Assembly (NCBI GenBank): GCA_035222895.1
Contig: JAVYIG010000407.1
Location: 248,001-312,000 of the forward strand
Source: Strongylocentrotus droebachiensis
Taxonomy: Eukaryota > Echinodermata > Echinoidea > Camarodonta > Strongylocentrotidae
Direction: 5' to 3'
Length of the DNA stretch: 64,000 nucleotides
The notes beneath the pieces were generated by a model. That model saw only the letters and a list, made by a program, of their open reading frames with translations. It made no database searches and had not been told where the DNA came from. Below are positions 12,355-24,600 of the stretch, piece after piece; the first letter of the stretch is position 1; each line of letters starts with the position of its first letter. Made by a program: the position numbers and the translations under genes.

Positions 12355-12720
12355 AGGCAGCGCTCGGGGGGGGGGGGGGGCACTTTTTCAAGTACCCCAA
12401 AAGTGCCGATTTTAACATAGAAAAAGTGCCCCATTAACTTTGTAAGAAGTGCCCCTTTTACTCGATGCTCATTTTTACTTTGACAAACGCCCCTTCCCCT
12501 CCTAATAAGTGCTCTTTACGTCTCAGATGAGTACCCGTTTACCCCTCTAATAGCTGCCCCTTTAATTTTGACACGTGCCCCTTTTCCTTAGTTTCTAGTA
12601 TAAATGCCCTTTTCTTTATTTTCAGTGCCACTTCCCCCTTCTCATAAAAGCCCCCTTTCTCCTTCGATAAATGCCCCTATCAAAATATGATCGGTGCCCC
12701 TTTTCTTTCAACTACTATGG
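12355..12720. repeat. Degenerate array of GTGCCCCTTTT phrases
   Basis: Starts with a G-run after CGGAGGCAGCGCTC and contains about twelve irregular copies of [GA][TA]GCCCC followed by T- or C-rich sequence, spaced about 25-35 bp. A related block lies at 14130-14345. It contributes chance open frames. Confidence 0.65.
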
Positions 12721-12944
12721 TAGGTGTTAAGCACATTTGCATAATTTACACAAACATGAAAAATGTTACACATACAGAAAGTTTTGTATTCTCTTCAGTA
12801 ACTTCTTCTCTTTATTTGGTAACAAAATTGTGGTCATGATGACTGTAACTGATTAATAAGATAACAATGATTAATGACGTCATCACCAAAGGTCTCTCAT
12901 TACCTACATGTGTAGGTAATAAGGGACAGTTACAAATCAAGACA

Positions 12945-13640
12945 TTTTAAATAATAATAACAATATTTATAAAGCGCAACATATCCATCTCTAGAGATGC
13001 TCAAGGCGCATATAAATAATTAAAATTAATATTTAACATACTTAAGATTAAAGAAATATTAAATGTTAACTTACATTTAGATAACATAACTTCATGGTGC
13101 CATGGTACATACAATGTCACACAGTGTTATCATTCGCTTTGCATGTATTGTATACGAGGAACATTGACATTTAAAAATATGCATTGAGCATTAGGTGAGT
13201 TTTAAGCCCAGTTTGGAAAGTAGAAAGAGTGTTGGCCGTCTTAATAGAGAAAGGTAACTTATTCCACAAAGAAGGAGCTGCTGATGCAAATGCTCTACCC
13301 CCCCAAATTTCTTTTGGTAATAATTATTATGTGATGAACGTAAACCAGAACGACCTGCGAAGTGGGGTGATAGAAGGGATGAAATATATTCTGGAGCTAG
13401 ATCATTTAGTGCACGACAGGTTAAGAGTAGAATTTTATAGATCATACGCTGTTAAACAGGGAGCCAGGTAGAAATTTTAAGATAGGAGTGATATGTGATG
13501 AAAATGGGATTGTTATAGTTAGATCAAACACTTTTTGAGAGAGATACATGCAGCCAATGAACTTACTGTAATTTTGAAACGATTTTAAAACAATGTGGCC
13601 CAAAATATTTCTGTACATGGACAATTAACCAGCCAGCATC
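12945..13640 (-). mobile_element. LINE C-terminal fragment, reverse orientation
   Basis: Reverse-strand reading ILLLTCRALNDLAPEYISSL then SGLRSS matches the thumb/C-terminal region of CR1/L2-type reverse transcriptases (LLTYKALNGLAPxYL...LRSS). Beyond it, at 12945-13010, is AATAATAATAACAATATTTA with AAAGCGC, the usual ATT-rich 3' tail of such elements. Confidence 0.82.
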
Positions 13641-14130
13641 GGGTTATTGACTGTCCTCGGCATACTCATAACATTCACAACAAACGACCCCCACCTTGGA
13701 CCCAGATGTCCCTCATTGCCTACACACATTTCTAATCAGACACCATTCATAATGTGCATTGCAACACCCATTCACAACACACAATGGCCATAAGTTTTCT
13801 GTGATGGTTTGTATACTTCATAAACTTCCCTTTAAAACTACTTTTGAAGAGCCACCCCTAAATATCTGCATACACCACAACATTCAGTGAAAATTGTGTG
13901 TTTATATCATGCAGAGCAAAAATTGGTTAAAATTATTGGTCAATTTTGCAAATTTTCTCGGAGAAAGAACGCATTGTAGTCTTCGAAATGAATTGGATAT
14001 ATGCAGTAGTGTTAAAGGCCACAAATGGCGCTATAGCAATATTGGAGCCAACACTTACAGTCAGTGATGGGTTCAAGCTTGGTCGGTATCCAATTCCCTA
14101 TGGTCGCCAATTCCCTACACCTACCCTACA
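13641..14130. other. Unassigned sequence
   Basis: No family resemblance on either strand. It lies between a LINE fragment and the second GTGCCCC-type array. Confidence 0.4.
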
Positions 14131-14345
14131 TCTTTTCCTTTATCATAAGTGCCCCCTTTTTATTCTCATAAGTGCTTCTCATCATATCTGGTCAGTGCCT
14201 CTTTTCAGGTGCGATAAGTGCACCTTTTCACATCTGATAAATTCTCTTTTAACAATTATGTGCCTCTTTCCTTTTGTAATAAGTGTCTTATCCCTTTCGA
14301 TAAGTGTCCCCGTTTCCTCTCATCACTACGTGCCCCTCATTTAAA
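14130..14345. repeat. Second degenerate GTGCCCC/ATAAGTG array
   Basis: Irregular copies of ATAAGTGCCCCCTTTT-like phrases at about 25-35-bp spacing, clearly related to 12355-12720. A short continuation with GTGCCC is at 14685-14725. Confidence 0.6.
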
Positions 14346-14779
14346 GTGACTATGAGCAATCCCCCCCGCTATATACGCTCGCTCGCAGATATAATTCTGG
14401 TACTTATCAAAGGTCTTTTCCGTTTTCCGTTTTGAAAATGGGCTCATAACTCCACTCAGGATTGGGTGTTTTCCTCTCTTACTAAAATAAGATTTTTCGC
14501 ACTGCGACCTCACAAACCTTAACAATGAATATTCAGCTCAAGCAATATCTATTATGTATAAAAAGAAACAAATATTGAAATCATCCCTGATAATGTAATC
14601 ACAATGTTAGGGTATAATTATACCAATGTCAACAAAATTGTATATTTTCGCTTTGAGATTTCCCTTTGTAGGAGCCCTTTTCCAGAAAGTGCCCTTTTCA
14701 GTGCTGCATGATGCCCCCACTTTGGAATTCGCTCCGCCGTCCCTGCGTACAGCTGAATGTGTGGGAAATTCTTTATTAA

Positions 14780-15419
14780 TTATAACATTTTCCGAAATAT
14801 ATCTTGATTATGTTACATCATGCTTTGATTGTTTCTTCATTGTGATATTGTTTGGTCCAGGTCGTCTGATTGATGTATCAATTAAAAGGGGCCACACCCA
14901 CAGCTTCAAACTAACGAAAGTTACAGCCTTCACTTCCGTCCGTCAATTTGTGGAATGCACTTCCAGCTTATGTAATTGATAGCCCATCTGCAAACTAATT
15001 CAAATCCAACCTGGAAAAAGCATGGAGAGCTAAATATGACATGTTCAACCAGGGAGATGAGATTAAACCCTTGAGTTTCCATTGTCCGATGCTCCGACAT
15101 AGGCGCAATCCCCAGTACACACTTGATCCTGCTGCAGAGGGGGTATATAAGTAATTATACTTTAAATTTGTATTATTATTTCGTGAAATGGTATAATTAT
15201 ATTGCATGTTTCTTATCTTATTTCAAGTGTTCGTCTGTTTGCTAGTTTATGTATTGTTAATTTTGGGGCCAAGGTATAAGGCTATCTGTACTTTTTTGTT
15301 GAACCCTCATTCTTATAATTTGTTTTTTTCTAATTGCTGTTTTGTTTTCTATTGATAAAGCATTGTTGTTTGCAAATTTTAGGTAGTTTATGTTGTTTTT
15401 ATTGAGAGTGAAAATAAAG
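14780..15419 (+). mobile_element. CR1/L2-like LINE 3' end upstream of GPATCH1
   Basis: With one frameshift near 14945 the strand reads RGHTHSFKLTKVTA, then LWNALPAYVIDSPSAN-like sequence, WKKHGEL, and QGDEIKPLSFHCPMLRHRRN. The W-NALP-x-[YH]V-x-x-x-[PS]S-x-N-x-F-K motif marks the C-terminus of CR1/L2-type reverse transcriptases. A 3'UTR with AATAAA at 15413 ends it about 140 bp before the GPATCH1 start codon. Confidence 0.7.
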
Positions 15420-15555
15420 ACTCAGACCAGCTAGACATGCAGACTCAGAGCAGAGTCCTTTTTACGCCTTTATTTAATTTTCTATTTTCCCTTTAAAAAC
15501 ACCGTAAACTGAAAATAACAACAACCGACCCCGAATAACCACGCGAATATCAACG
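15420..15555 (+). promoter_or_regulatory. GPATCH1: Putative 5'UTR and core promoter of GPATCH1
   Basis: These 136 bases separate the AATAAA-bearing end of a LINE (15413-15418) from the start codon. The sequence ends in CAACGATGG, a strong initiation context. No clear TATA box is seen. There is a short repeat of CAGACTCAGA-like sequence at about 15420-15450. The true transcription start is not visible and could lie upstream inside the LINE remnant. Confidence 0.4.
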
Positions 15556-15619
15556 ATGGACTCCGACTCCGACTCAGATTTTGTGTCCTTTGGGACCCCT
15601 CTTGAAATAATTGAGGAAG
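15556..15619 (+). CDS. GPATCH1: GPATCH1 exon 1 (coding part), residues 1-21
   Basis: Encodes the acidic start [21 protein letters not shown] and ends in phase 1 at donor GGTGAGT. GPATCH1 proteins typically open with an acidic DSDS stretch followed by a V-S-[FY]-G-T motif, which matches here. The upstream sequence offers no longer frame. Confidence 0.9.
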
Positions 15620-18600
15620 GTGAGTTAATGATAGCCTACACTCGTGCAATATATGAATCATAGAGCTATGGCCGATTGTTGACCTATGGCGTGGGGGTTA
15701 TTATGACCTACATGAATGTATGATCTAACAAAGTTAGGCTACGACTTCCGAGTCAAAACACGAGTAGGCGCATACAGCGCTGCCCAGGGGCGGGGATCGG
15801 GTTAGGCTGGCTGCGTGGTCGTGGTGGTGGTCGGGCCTCGCTCGCTCTTGACGTTGCTCATGGCCATACATGGCTGCATATGGCTCAAAACCACTATCTC
15901 GGCGCAATTGCACAAAATTCATGTCGCACGTGTTTTTACTGTACTTACTAATAAAATAAACATATAATTATCAAGTTATGACGTTCTATATTATGAGGCT
16001 CATTCTTGAAAATAACAGTTATTCCACTGACCATGTCCTGCCAAATAATGAGAAATTAGCAAATACATGTGATGTAACAGTGAAAAACCACGTGTCGCAA
16101 GTCATATATTTCATATATTTCCATTTGTTGCAAAAAATGGTAACTGGCCACGGCCCAGAAACTCAATTAATTTTAATATAGGGTCTAACTGATAGCTCCG
16201 CCAAATTCAAGTAAATTCTTGGTATGAACTTCTTTTTTTCTTCTTGTGAGAATGAAATGAAATGTGTCGCCAAATCCATTGAAACATACGTTACCTTATT
16301 TCAGATCAAGAATTAATTTATTTCCAACATCATGATTTTCCTTATTTTCATTCATATTAATCACTGAGTATATCATAATAATAGACAGCCATGCAATTTT
16401 ATTCATGGGTAGAAGATTTTTAATATTTTAATAGGTTTTTAATATTCATTGTTTATTTGTATATAAAAAGGAAATTATTTTGATAGATTGAGGAGCTCGC
16501 GCAGCGCACTCTTCACTTTGCACAGCACTCTCTTCACCCGCTCTTTCTTCCTGTCTCCTCTCCTCCTTTTGTAAGGCCGGTATCATTTCAAGCTCTGCTT
16601 ACGATATCGGTCTTCTGCATTCTCCCCCTTTTCTTTCTTTTCAAAATACGATTAATTGTACTATTGATTATTTATATTTATTTATTTATATGAATTACTA
16701 CTTGTATTACTTATCATTATATTGCTAAAATGTATTCATTGTTATTTTTGTTATTGTTTATGGAAAATGCAGAAATAAAAAACTTGAAACTGAAACTGAA
16801 AAAAAAGATGGATTATAGAAACCGAAATATATATTATTCTATAGAAACGTGCGATTTAAGAGATGTAACATACGTTACCATGATTAGAGTAATATGTACA
16901 AACCAGTGTTGCTGAAATGCATCCTCTAAGTTAGCGGCGGTAAAATGTAAGTCAGATAGTCCTTGAAATCACACTTACAAAGATTAACTTTTGGTCGGTA
17001 GCCATATATTACCCCCATCATGTAACATACGTGATGAAACATACATTACTACTTGTGTAGGCCTGAACCTTTTTGGAGTTCAAAAGATATATTCTTAATT
17101 ACAACGGGTGTGAGCCATCTACGGACATTAACAGAAAGCCTAACAACCACTTTCTATGACGTTAATGGCGGGATAGCCCTACCTTCATCTTTGGTTGCAT
17201 TGGAAGCTGACCAGTATATCTAATTTCATTAAAAATTTGTAGGGGTTTTACTTGACTTAATATTTGAGTGTATTCTAGGTGCATCAATGAGCCAGGGCTT
17301 CTTAAGAAGTGCTAGAAAACCAAGCAATAGTTTTAACCACTGTTACATCGATTTATTATGCCCTAAAAGTTACTACTAAGAGTAAATGACAACGATTTGA
17401 ACATGATTTGAACAAGAAATGATAATAAATAGGAAGTAAAGAGTCTAAAAAATAGGATTTTGTCTTAAGTGGCCGAAAAACCCCCTCCTTTAACTCTATG
17501 ATTATGATTAGGCCATTTAAAAAAATATACATGTTTAGCGTCCCTGCCCGCTTCCTCTTTGGGGGCCGCCTCCTATTTTTTAATTTTTTTTTTAATGAAA
17601 TTGTTTTATTTTTATTTAAATTTTTTTTAATTTTTTTTTTAAAGAAAAAAAAAACATGAAGAACACTGCTAAAATTTATCTATTTCTGATTTAATAAAAA
17701 AAAAAAAAAAAAAGTCGGCCGCCATCTTGAAAAATAGCCCAAATGTCAGGGAAAATGTACCGAGCGGCCATTTTGAGCGGCCATTTTGAAAGAAAAAAAA
17801 AAAAAGGGCCTCCTCCTTCCTATTTTTCGAAAAAACAGGACGCTAAACATGTTTTTTTTTTTTATTTGGCCTTAAAGATACTATGTCCCTTTTGCAGCCA
17901 ACCTCAAATTCTGTAGAACTTTGCAGGAATTATGAATATGTCATGTATGTCCTATCTGTGAAATTTAAATGTTAGCAGTGTCCTCATATTCAAATTATGC
18001 AAGGAAACCCGTTTACTTGCTAGACTTTACTGTCAGACACTATTGAGTGACTGACTGGCTTTTTTTCTTCTTTGGTAATAACATACATGAAAAGAGTTGT
18101 AAAGGGTACATGAGCATCTGTCTACATCAATTACCCACTTCTTGTGATGGCAAAGATTAAACTGATTGAATCTTTGCGCAGCATAAAACGTATGACCATT
18201 TGGTACAATTGTCTGAAAATCAAGACTATTACTTTTGGGCTCTATAGCCCTAAAGTCGATTTGACAACTAATAGTCATTATTTTCCCACTTGAAGACATT
18301 TTCAAGCCCCACCTTTTTTAGGGAAGTTCTAAATTAGTATTATCTTTCAAATGCAGTTGGAATTTAACTTTTTCATTTTTTTGGCCTGCAAATGGGACAT
18401 AGTACCTTTAAAATGAGTAAAAAATTGGGCTAAAACTCCTTTGCTAAGAATGGATATTAAGCTGCTAAAAAATGGATACGGAACTACACTAGCGCCCACC
18501 TTTTCACAGGTTTCACTGCTGTATAATACAAGTGCATACTAATGGTGGGTTGCAGGCAGGCGCGCGCCTGTGTGAAGTTATCTACCGTAATGTCTCAGAT

Positions 18601-21600
18601 CCTCATTACGGTAGATAACTTCACACAGGCGCGCGCTCGACCGCAACCCGCCATCAGTATATCGTGCAGCGGTTGCCGTGAAACAATTGACAGTAACAGT
18701 TTAAAATATGCGTTGCCAATTTGATACGATAATAGCGACTCGTTTAGTATATTAATGTCAAATATTTCTCTTATGATTTGACAGATGAGCCTCTTCCAAA
18801 ACCTATATCAGTACAGGACCAGGTTGTTCATGATCGACAAGGTCGTCAACGTTTCCATGGAGCCTTTACTGGAGGGTTTTCAGCTGGCTTCTTCAACACG
18901 GTCGGATCTAAAGAGGGTAAAGTTGAATGAGTATATGAACACAAACAAATGATGTTTTATAAACATTTCAGAGGGGTTTAAGCACCCTTTGAAAATAAAT
19001 GTGTTGGTGTTGCTTGCACTTTAGATATTTGTAAATCACATTCTGACTTTATTCATGATTTACAAGGTTACATCATTTTAAAATGAGTACAAAACAAATC
19101 GTTCAAATACACTTTTCTTAGAAACAAATCATTCTCTTCTTTATGAACATGGGGCCTTCCTTGTATGTTTATCCATATTTTCTCCATCAGGTTTGGTCCT
19201 TTCAAGAAGAAAATGTATGAAGAAATGTTTGATTTGTGGTCCCTCCCTCTATTTTGAGTCACTGGATGGAGTACACAAATCATTGAATGCATTCAGATGT
19301 TACTTTCTAAAGACAGTTACGGTTGTAGCCAAGTAAAGTACATCCTTTTGATTTCTCTTTTACAGGTTTTACCCCTTCAACCTTTGTATCGTCAAGAGGG
19401 AAGAAGGCTGATCAATATGATCACAAACCAGAGGATTACATGGATGAAGATGTAAGCATACCCTATCCCTTGAACGATGCCACAGTATTTGAAAATTGAA
19501 AAGATGTAATAGACCGGTTTACTAACATATTCAATTTTTCAAAAGAAAGGTTGTTCTTGACAACTCAATAGCTTGCTTGAGGCTTGTCTGACATAGCAAC
19601 AAGTAAATTATGCAGACTGGATTCCAAGTATTGTAGTTCATTCATTAAAAAAAGTTAATGGAATACCTTGTCACTAGGTCCCCAGGAAAGAAACATCGAT
19701 AAATTTGAATGTGTTAGTAAACCAGTCTATTGTCACAATACAACTACTTTACCCCCCCCCCCTTTTTTTCATGTGTAGCTCAGGGTATGACTTAAAATTC
19801 AGTAGGAAAGAATGTAATGGAGCCAGAGTGTGTACTAATGAATAGGGAGATACTGGTCTAAACCAGTTGGGGTAATAGGTAAACCTGACTTAATATGGTT
19901 GGTCACACCACATCCCAAACGTCGCCATCTGGTCCCGGTTTCGTTGTTTGGAAACCAACGCTCCGATAAAGATAATGAAATATATAAGAAATTGCAGTAT
20001 TGCTCACCACAAACGTTCATCCACCTTAAAACACTTTAGTCTTCAGTTAATGCAGGGGGCAGACATTTCTGCTCAAAAGCAAGCGAAACGGGAGGACACG
20101 TAGCCATGTGACCAAAGGGGATTATATCTGCGCTTTTGAGGCCCAGCTAGCTCGCTCAGAAAAGCTTAGCTGCAATGCATGCTGCAAAGCGGGCATGCTG
20201 GACGGACTTTGGACTCGCTGCAGACAAATTTTCAGAAATATGTATTTGCCAGTCAAGGCTTGTACAATTATTAATGTTTTTTAAAAATGTTTTCGTTTCC
20301 TTTCGTACCCAAACAACATTTACAATAATGATGTAGATTCTCACGTCAGAGTAGGTAGCATACTTTTAATGTAAAAAAGGGAAAAAATAATAGGACTGAA
20401 TCAACAATGTTGCCTAGTGTTGCTGAGCAGTTTAGCTCACCACAAACAGATACAGACTGAACGTAGACTAATGTGAGTAACTCTGTATGTTCCTGATTGA
20501 TGCGAGGCCGTCGGGACCCAGACATGTCTCAGGCCTAGTAATAGGCCATTTTGGTAATGTAACAAAATTTACACTTAATGGTCCGAATTCACAAAGCAAG
20601 GTTTGAGCTCAGACCAAGGTTTGAGCTCAAACCTCCTTTTGTTTCGCCAAACCTCCTTTTGTTCTTTACAAACCAGGTTTGTAAAAAACGCGTAAAACGC
20701 GTCATGTGACGTACGAAAACCAAGGTTTGTCGACAAACCTCCTTTGTGAATACGGGCCAGTGAGTAGTGACTCAATACAAATTATTTCAATACACCTGTT
20801 ACAAATAGTTATCAGAATGCAAATTGTAAATATTACGTGTTGTTAGGTAGGGCAAACCACAATGATTTATTACTATAATTATATTCACTTTAACTTCATG
20901 CAACACTTTGTGCATTGAAATTCCACAGGACAAAGGAGAGTATGGGATAGCTCCACGGAAGCTTGTAACAACTCAGAGGTTTGCTGGTGAGGAGGTGGGA
21001 TCCAAGAAAAGACCAGCCCCAGATTCCAGCATCATCCCTGATGATGGTAGGATACAAAACGTCATTAAACCTACAGAGTAAGTATAAGGCATACCAAGGA
21101 TTATTCTGATTCTGATTCATTTTTTGTGGTCAATGTTGTTTGTATAGAGTATCAGGATGTATTAGTATGATCATTTATCGTTGATGGATTATTGAATCCT
21201 AAATTTGGAAAGCATCGTTTACATCCCTTATTATAGTAACTTTTTGTATCATTTTTGCATATTTATGTCGCATTGCTTTATCAGAATATCAAATTGTCTT
21301 TGAGCTTCAAAATTAAGAGAGAAAAAACATGCCAGAAATTGAGTTAAAGGTTTTGTCACCATAATACTGAAGGTATATTGAGGTATTGTGGTCTAGTGAA
21401 TAAGTCACCCGACTGCAGATCACAAGGTACAGGGTTCAAGTCCCGCCGCAGCACTAATGTCCTTTGGAAAGACGATAATCTACATTTGCCACTCTCCACC
21501 CAGGCGTTAAATGGGTACCCGGTAGGATGCGAAAGTTAATGTGGTTGGATGCGAAAGTTAATGTGGTTGGATGCGAAAGTTAATGTGGTTGGATGCGAAA

Positions 21601-24600
21601 ATTAATGTGGTTGGATGAGCAAGTGGAGGGAGTGGAGAATGTGCAAACATTGTGTGCGGGTAAGCCTGAATCGATGACTGGGGTAATAATATATCTGTAA
21701 AATGCTTAGACACATTGTTGTATGGATGTATTGGGCACTATATAAAAGTGGAATATTATTATTATTATATTCATTTTTCCATGTTCAATACAGTGAGACC
21801 AGTGGTGCAAGGCTACTTCGCAGAATGGGATGGAAGCCTGGCCAAGGGGTTGGACCAAAGATGGAAAGAAAGAAAAAAGGGAAGACGAGGAAGAAGAAGA
21901 AAGTTGGAGGTATGTATCAGAAAGCAATAACCTTGATAAGGTATTGTAAGTTCTCATCAATCTTTAACAAATAGAAGATTTGCTTATTAAGGTTTTTAAT
22001 GTATATGAGAGGGGTAGGGACAACTTTTTTAAAATCCATTTCTTATGGTTCATGAACATGTCCCTCCTGAACAATGTAACAATTACTGTTTAGTCATGGG
22101 AGCCCTTTTTGGAGGCAACATATTTTTGGGGTGTCCATACGTACGTCCCATTCTCATGATCATGTTATCTCAAGAACCGATTGATGGATTCCCACAAAAC
22201 TTGGGTCATATATGTATTTTGCAGAGCCAATGAACTGATTAGATTTTGGGGTCACATGGTCAAAGGTCACAGGGCTCATTATGTATGCAAAAATAGCTCG
22301 TGATCACATTGTCATTAGGACCAATGGATGGATTACCATCAAACTCAAGACATTAATGTTTCTTACAGAGCCAATGAACTGATTAGATTTTAGGGTCAAA
22401 GGTCAAAGGCACTTGCCCTCTGGAATTTAAAATAAATGGGAATAGAATTACTTCAGTTGATCTTTCTTTGCAGTTTTTTTTAACACCACAAATATTATTT
22501 TGAAAATGTATCAATTTTTCAGCCTTACCATCCCCCAAATACCTTTTATTTCATAAGGGCTTTTTTAAATTTAGAAAACAAATATCCACAGGGGCTATGT
22601 TAGGGCTCACAGGGGTTTTTTTGTCTTTTATTTATTTGTTCTCATTTTATTTTTATTTTTATTTTCTCAGACATATTGTAATACATGATTAAAAACATCC
22701 TGTCGTATACCGTAATTAACGTTGTATAAACCGCCCTCGTGTATTAACCGCACCCCTCTTTTTCGCCCTTTTTTTTGCTGACTTTTTTTTGCCGACTTAA
22801 AAAACAGGTCCTAGGGTAGAACCTTATGGTACGCCGTGTAATATAAAAAAATTGGAGGAATTATTATTATAAACTACATATTGAAATCTATCAGAAAGAT
22901 TACTTTCAAACCAAGATGACAGACAAATTTGAGTGTTGTTCTAGTTTCCGAGTGGTGAGTCAACACACCGATTACTGAGCTGGGAGACATTACCAGGCAT
23001 AGCGCCAGGTGGAGGGGCATAAATCGAAACTTAACAAAAAAAAAAAAAAAATCTTTTTTTTGTTCTTTTTTTTTGGTGTACCGTGTATAAACCGCACCCC
23101 CGACTTTGAATTTTTTTCGGCGGCAAAAAGGTGCGGTTTATACACCGTTAATTACGGTACTGAAGACAAACATTCTCTGTCATTTTGCATGCGTTGGTCT
23201 AACTGATATATGTGATAAACACAGCAAGGGCGATTCTTTTTGGTAAAACCATTTCAAATTTTGTTCGCCCCTATGTAATTTTTTCACTGAACCTTACACA
23301 TTTCAAGAATCCATTGACAAATCACCATCAAACTTTGTACACAATCATGTATGTATCTTGATGAGCCAATGAACTGGTTGGATTTTGGGGTCATCAGGTC
23401 AAAAATCAAAGGGTCATACATGTATATAAAAACTAGCTTGTATTCACGATATTCTGAGAACCTGTTAAGGGATTACAATTAAACTTGAAACTTAAAGATT
23501 GCTTATGTTTTGGTTTGTAAAATCGCTCTATGGCAGAGGCATCATTTTTCGACTGCAAGCAATTGAAGATCCATCTAGTTATTGTTGATTAGCTGTAAAA
23601 ATATATTTGTTTGCCGCGATTTTTTTCTTCTTCCCGTTCCAGAGCTATTTCTTGTTTACTACTCTGGAATATTGAGCAGTTTTACTATGTTATCATTAAT
23701 TTACCTTTTTCCTGTAGATGATGGGAAGGTTTATGGATGTGCCAGACCACCAATCCTTGAACCACAGGGTGATGATGAGGATGAAGATGAGGATGACGAG
23801 AGCCCAAATGAAGATAGCGATGAGGAGGACTTCATGAGGGGCTTCCTCTTTGCTCCGGATGATATTCAAGACTTCATGTTTGCTCTCAAGGATGACCAGC
23901 ACGGCATCGGCTACCAAGGGATGGACTCCAGGTCTATACTCGGTGGTCATGTGACTCTATTCGACGACCCAGTCATGAAGCAGAACAGAAGACAAGGCAT
24001 CAAGGGCAGCGTAAGTAATATAATTAATGATCCAGAATTGCTCTGGTGACAACAGCTCTGGGCTTTATTGTATCAAAAGTTTGGGGTCAGGGTTAGAGTT
24101 TAAAGTTAGGTATAGTGTCGGTCCGGTATAGTATCGTGTCCGGTATAGTGTCGTGTCCGGTAAAGTGTCGTGTCTGGTATAGTGTCGTGTCCGGTATAGT
24201 GTCGGGTCCGGTGTTGAAGCTAGGAATACTGTAGGATATTGATTGTGGAGCAATAATCAAACTGTTGTATGTACAATTGTGCCGACATCTCATTGAAACT
24301 CATTAATTTCAATCTACCGTGTCAACTGGGATATTGACACACGTGTTCTTACAGTGGTTTTAATTAAATGATGTCTTGTTCGTTTTCCTCAATCAACAAA
24401 ATGTACCTGCTTTGCCGGTGTTGTTTTTGCCCGTTTTCATTTTTGCAAGCTTAATCAGACTCTTGTAGTAGACAGAGCTTTTCTGATAAAGTCTTTTCAT
24501 TAGGTAGAATCAAATGTTATGCTGAAAATAAAGTATACTGGCTATATTTTCAGTTCATGGATTTGTTGTGTTTAGTGCAAATTTGAACAATTACATTACT

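Larger units (their letters stand above)
15620..18784 (+). other. Intron 1 (3.2 kb)
   Basis: Donor GTGAGT, acceptor TTTGACAG, phase 1. It holds a non-LTR retrotransposon 3' tail (to about 16810), two abutting DNA elements (17511-17871 and 17876-18407) and a compact perfect hairpin (18560-18636). The first 860 bases and 16815-17510 show nothing I can name. Confidence 0.85.
19452..20928 (+). other. Intron 3 (1.5 kb)
   Basis: Donor GTAAGC, acceptor TTCCACAG. It holds two short foldback elements (19508-19731 and 20579-20759). No coding or RNA gene is seen in 19735-20575. Confidence 0.8.
22093..23583 (+). repeat. GGTCA-rich dispersed repeat, interrupted, copy 1
   Basis: Contains GAGCCAATGAACTGATTAGA and GGTCAAAGGTCA blocks (22230-22410, 23350-23410) and ends GGCAGAGGCATCATTTTTCG and GATCCATCTAGTT, like the copies at 31010-31625 and 59951-60560. 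A foldback element (22708-23159) splits it. No frame. Confidence 0.65.

Noticed and set aside
21525..21622. Short regularly spaced repeats that might suggest a CRISPR array
   Set aside because: The 22-bp units are contiguous with no spacers, lie in a SINE, and the DNA is animal nuclear.
23582..23717. Upstream extension of exon 6 with a start codon
   Set aside because: Sequence before 23718 is intronic; the acceptor TTTTTCCTGTAG and family alignment set the exon start.
24065..24293. Reverse frames with DTLYRTR-type repeats
   Set aside because: Arise from the 17-bp minisatellite; period 17 shifts frame each unit.
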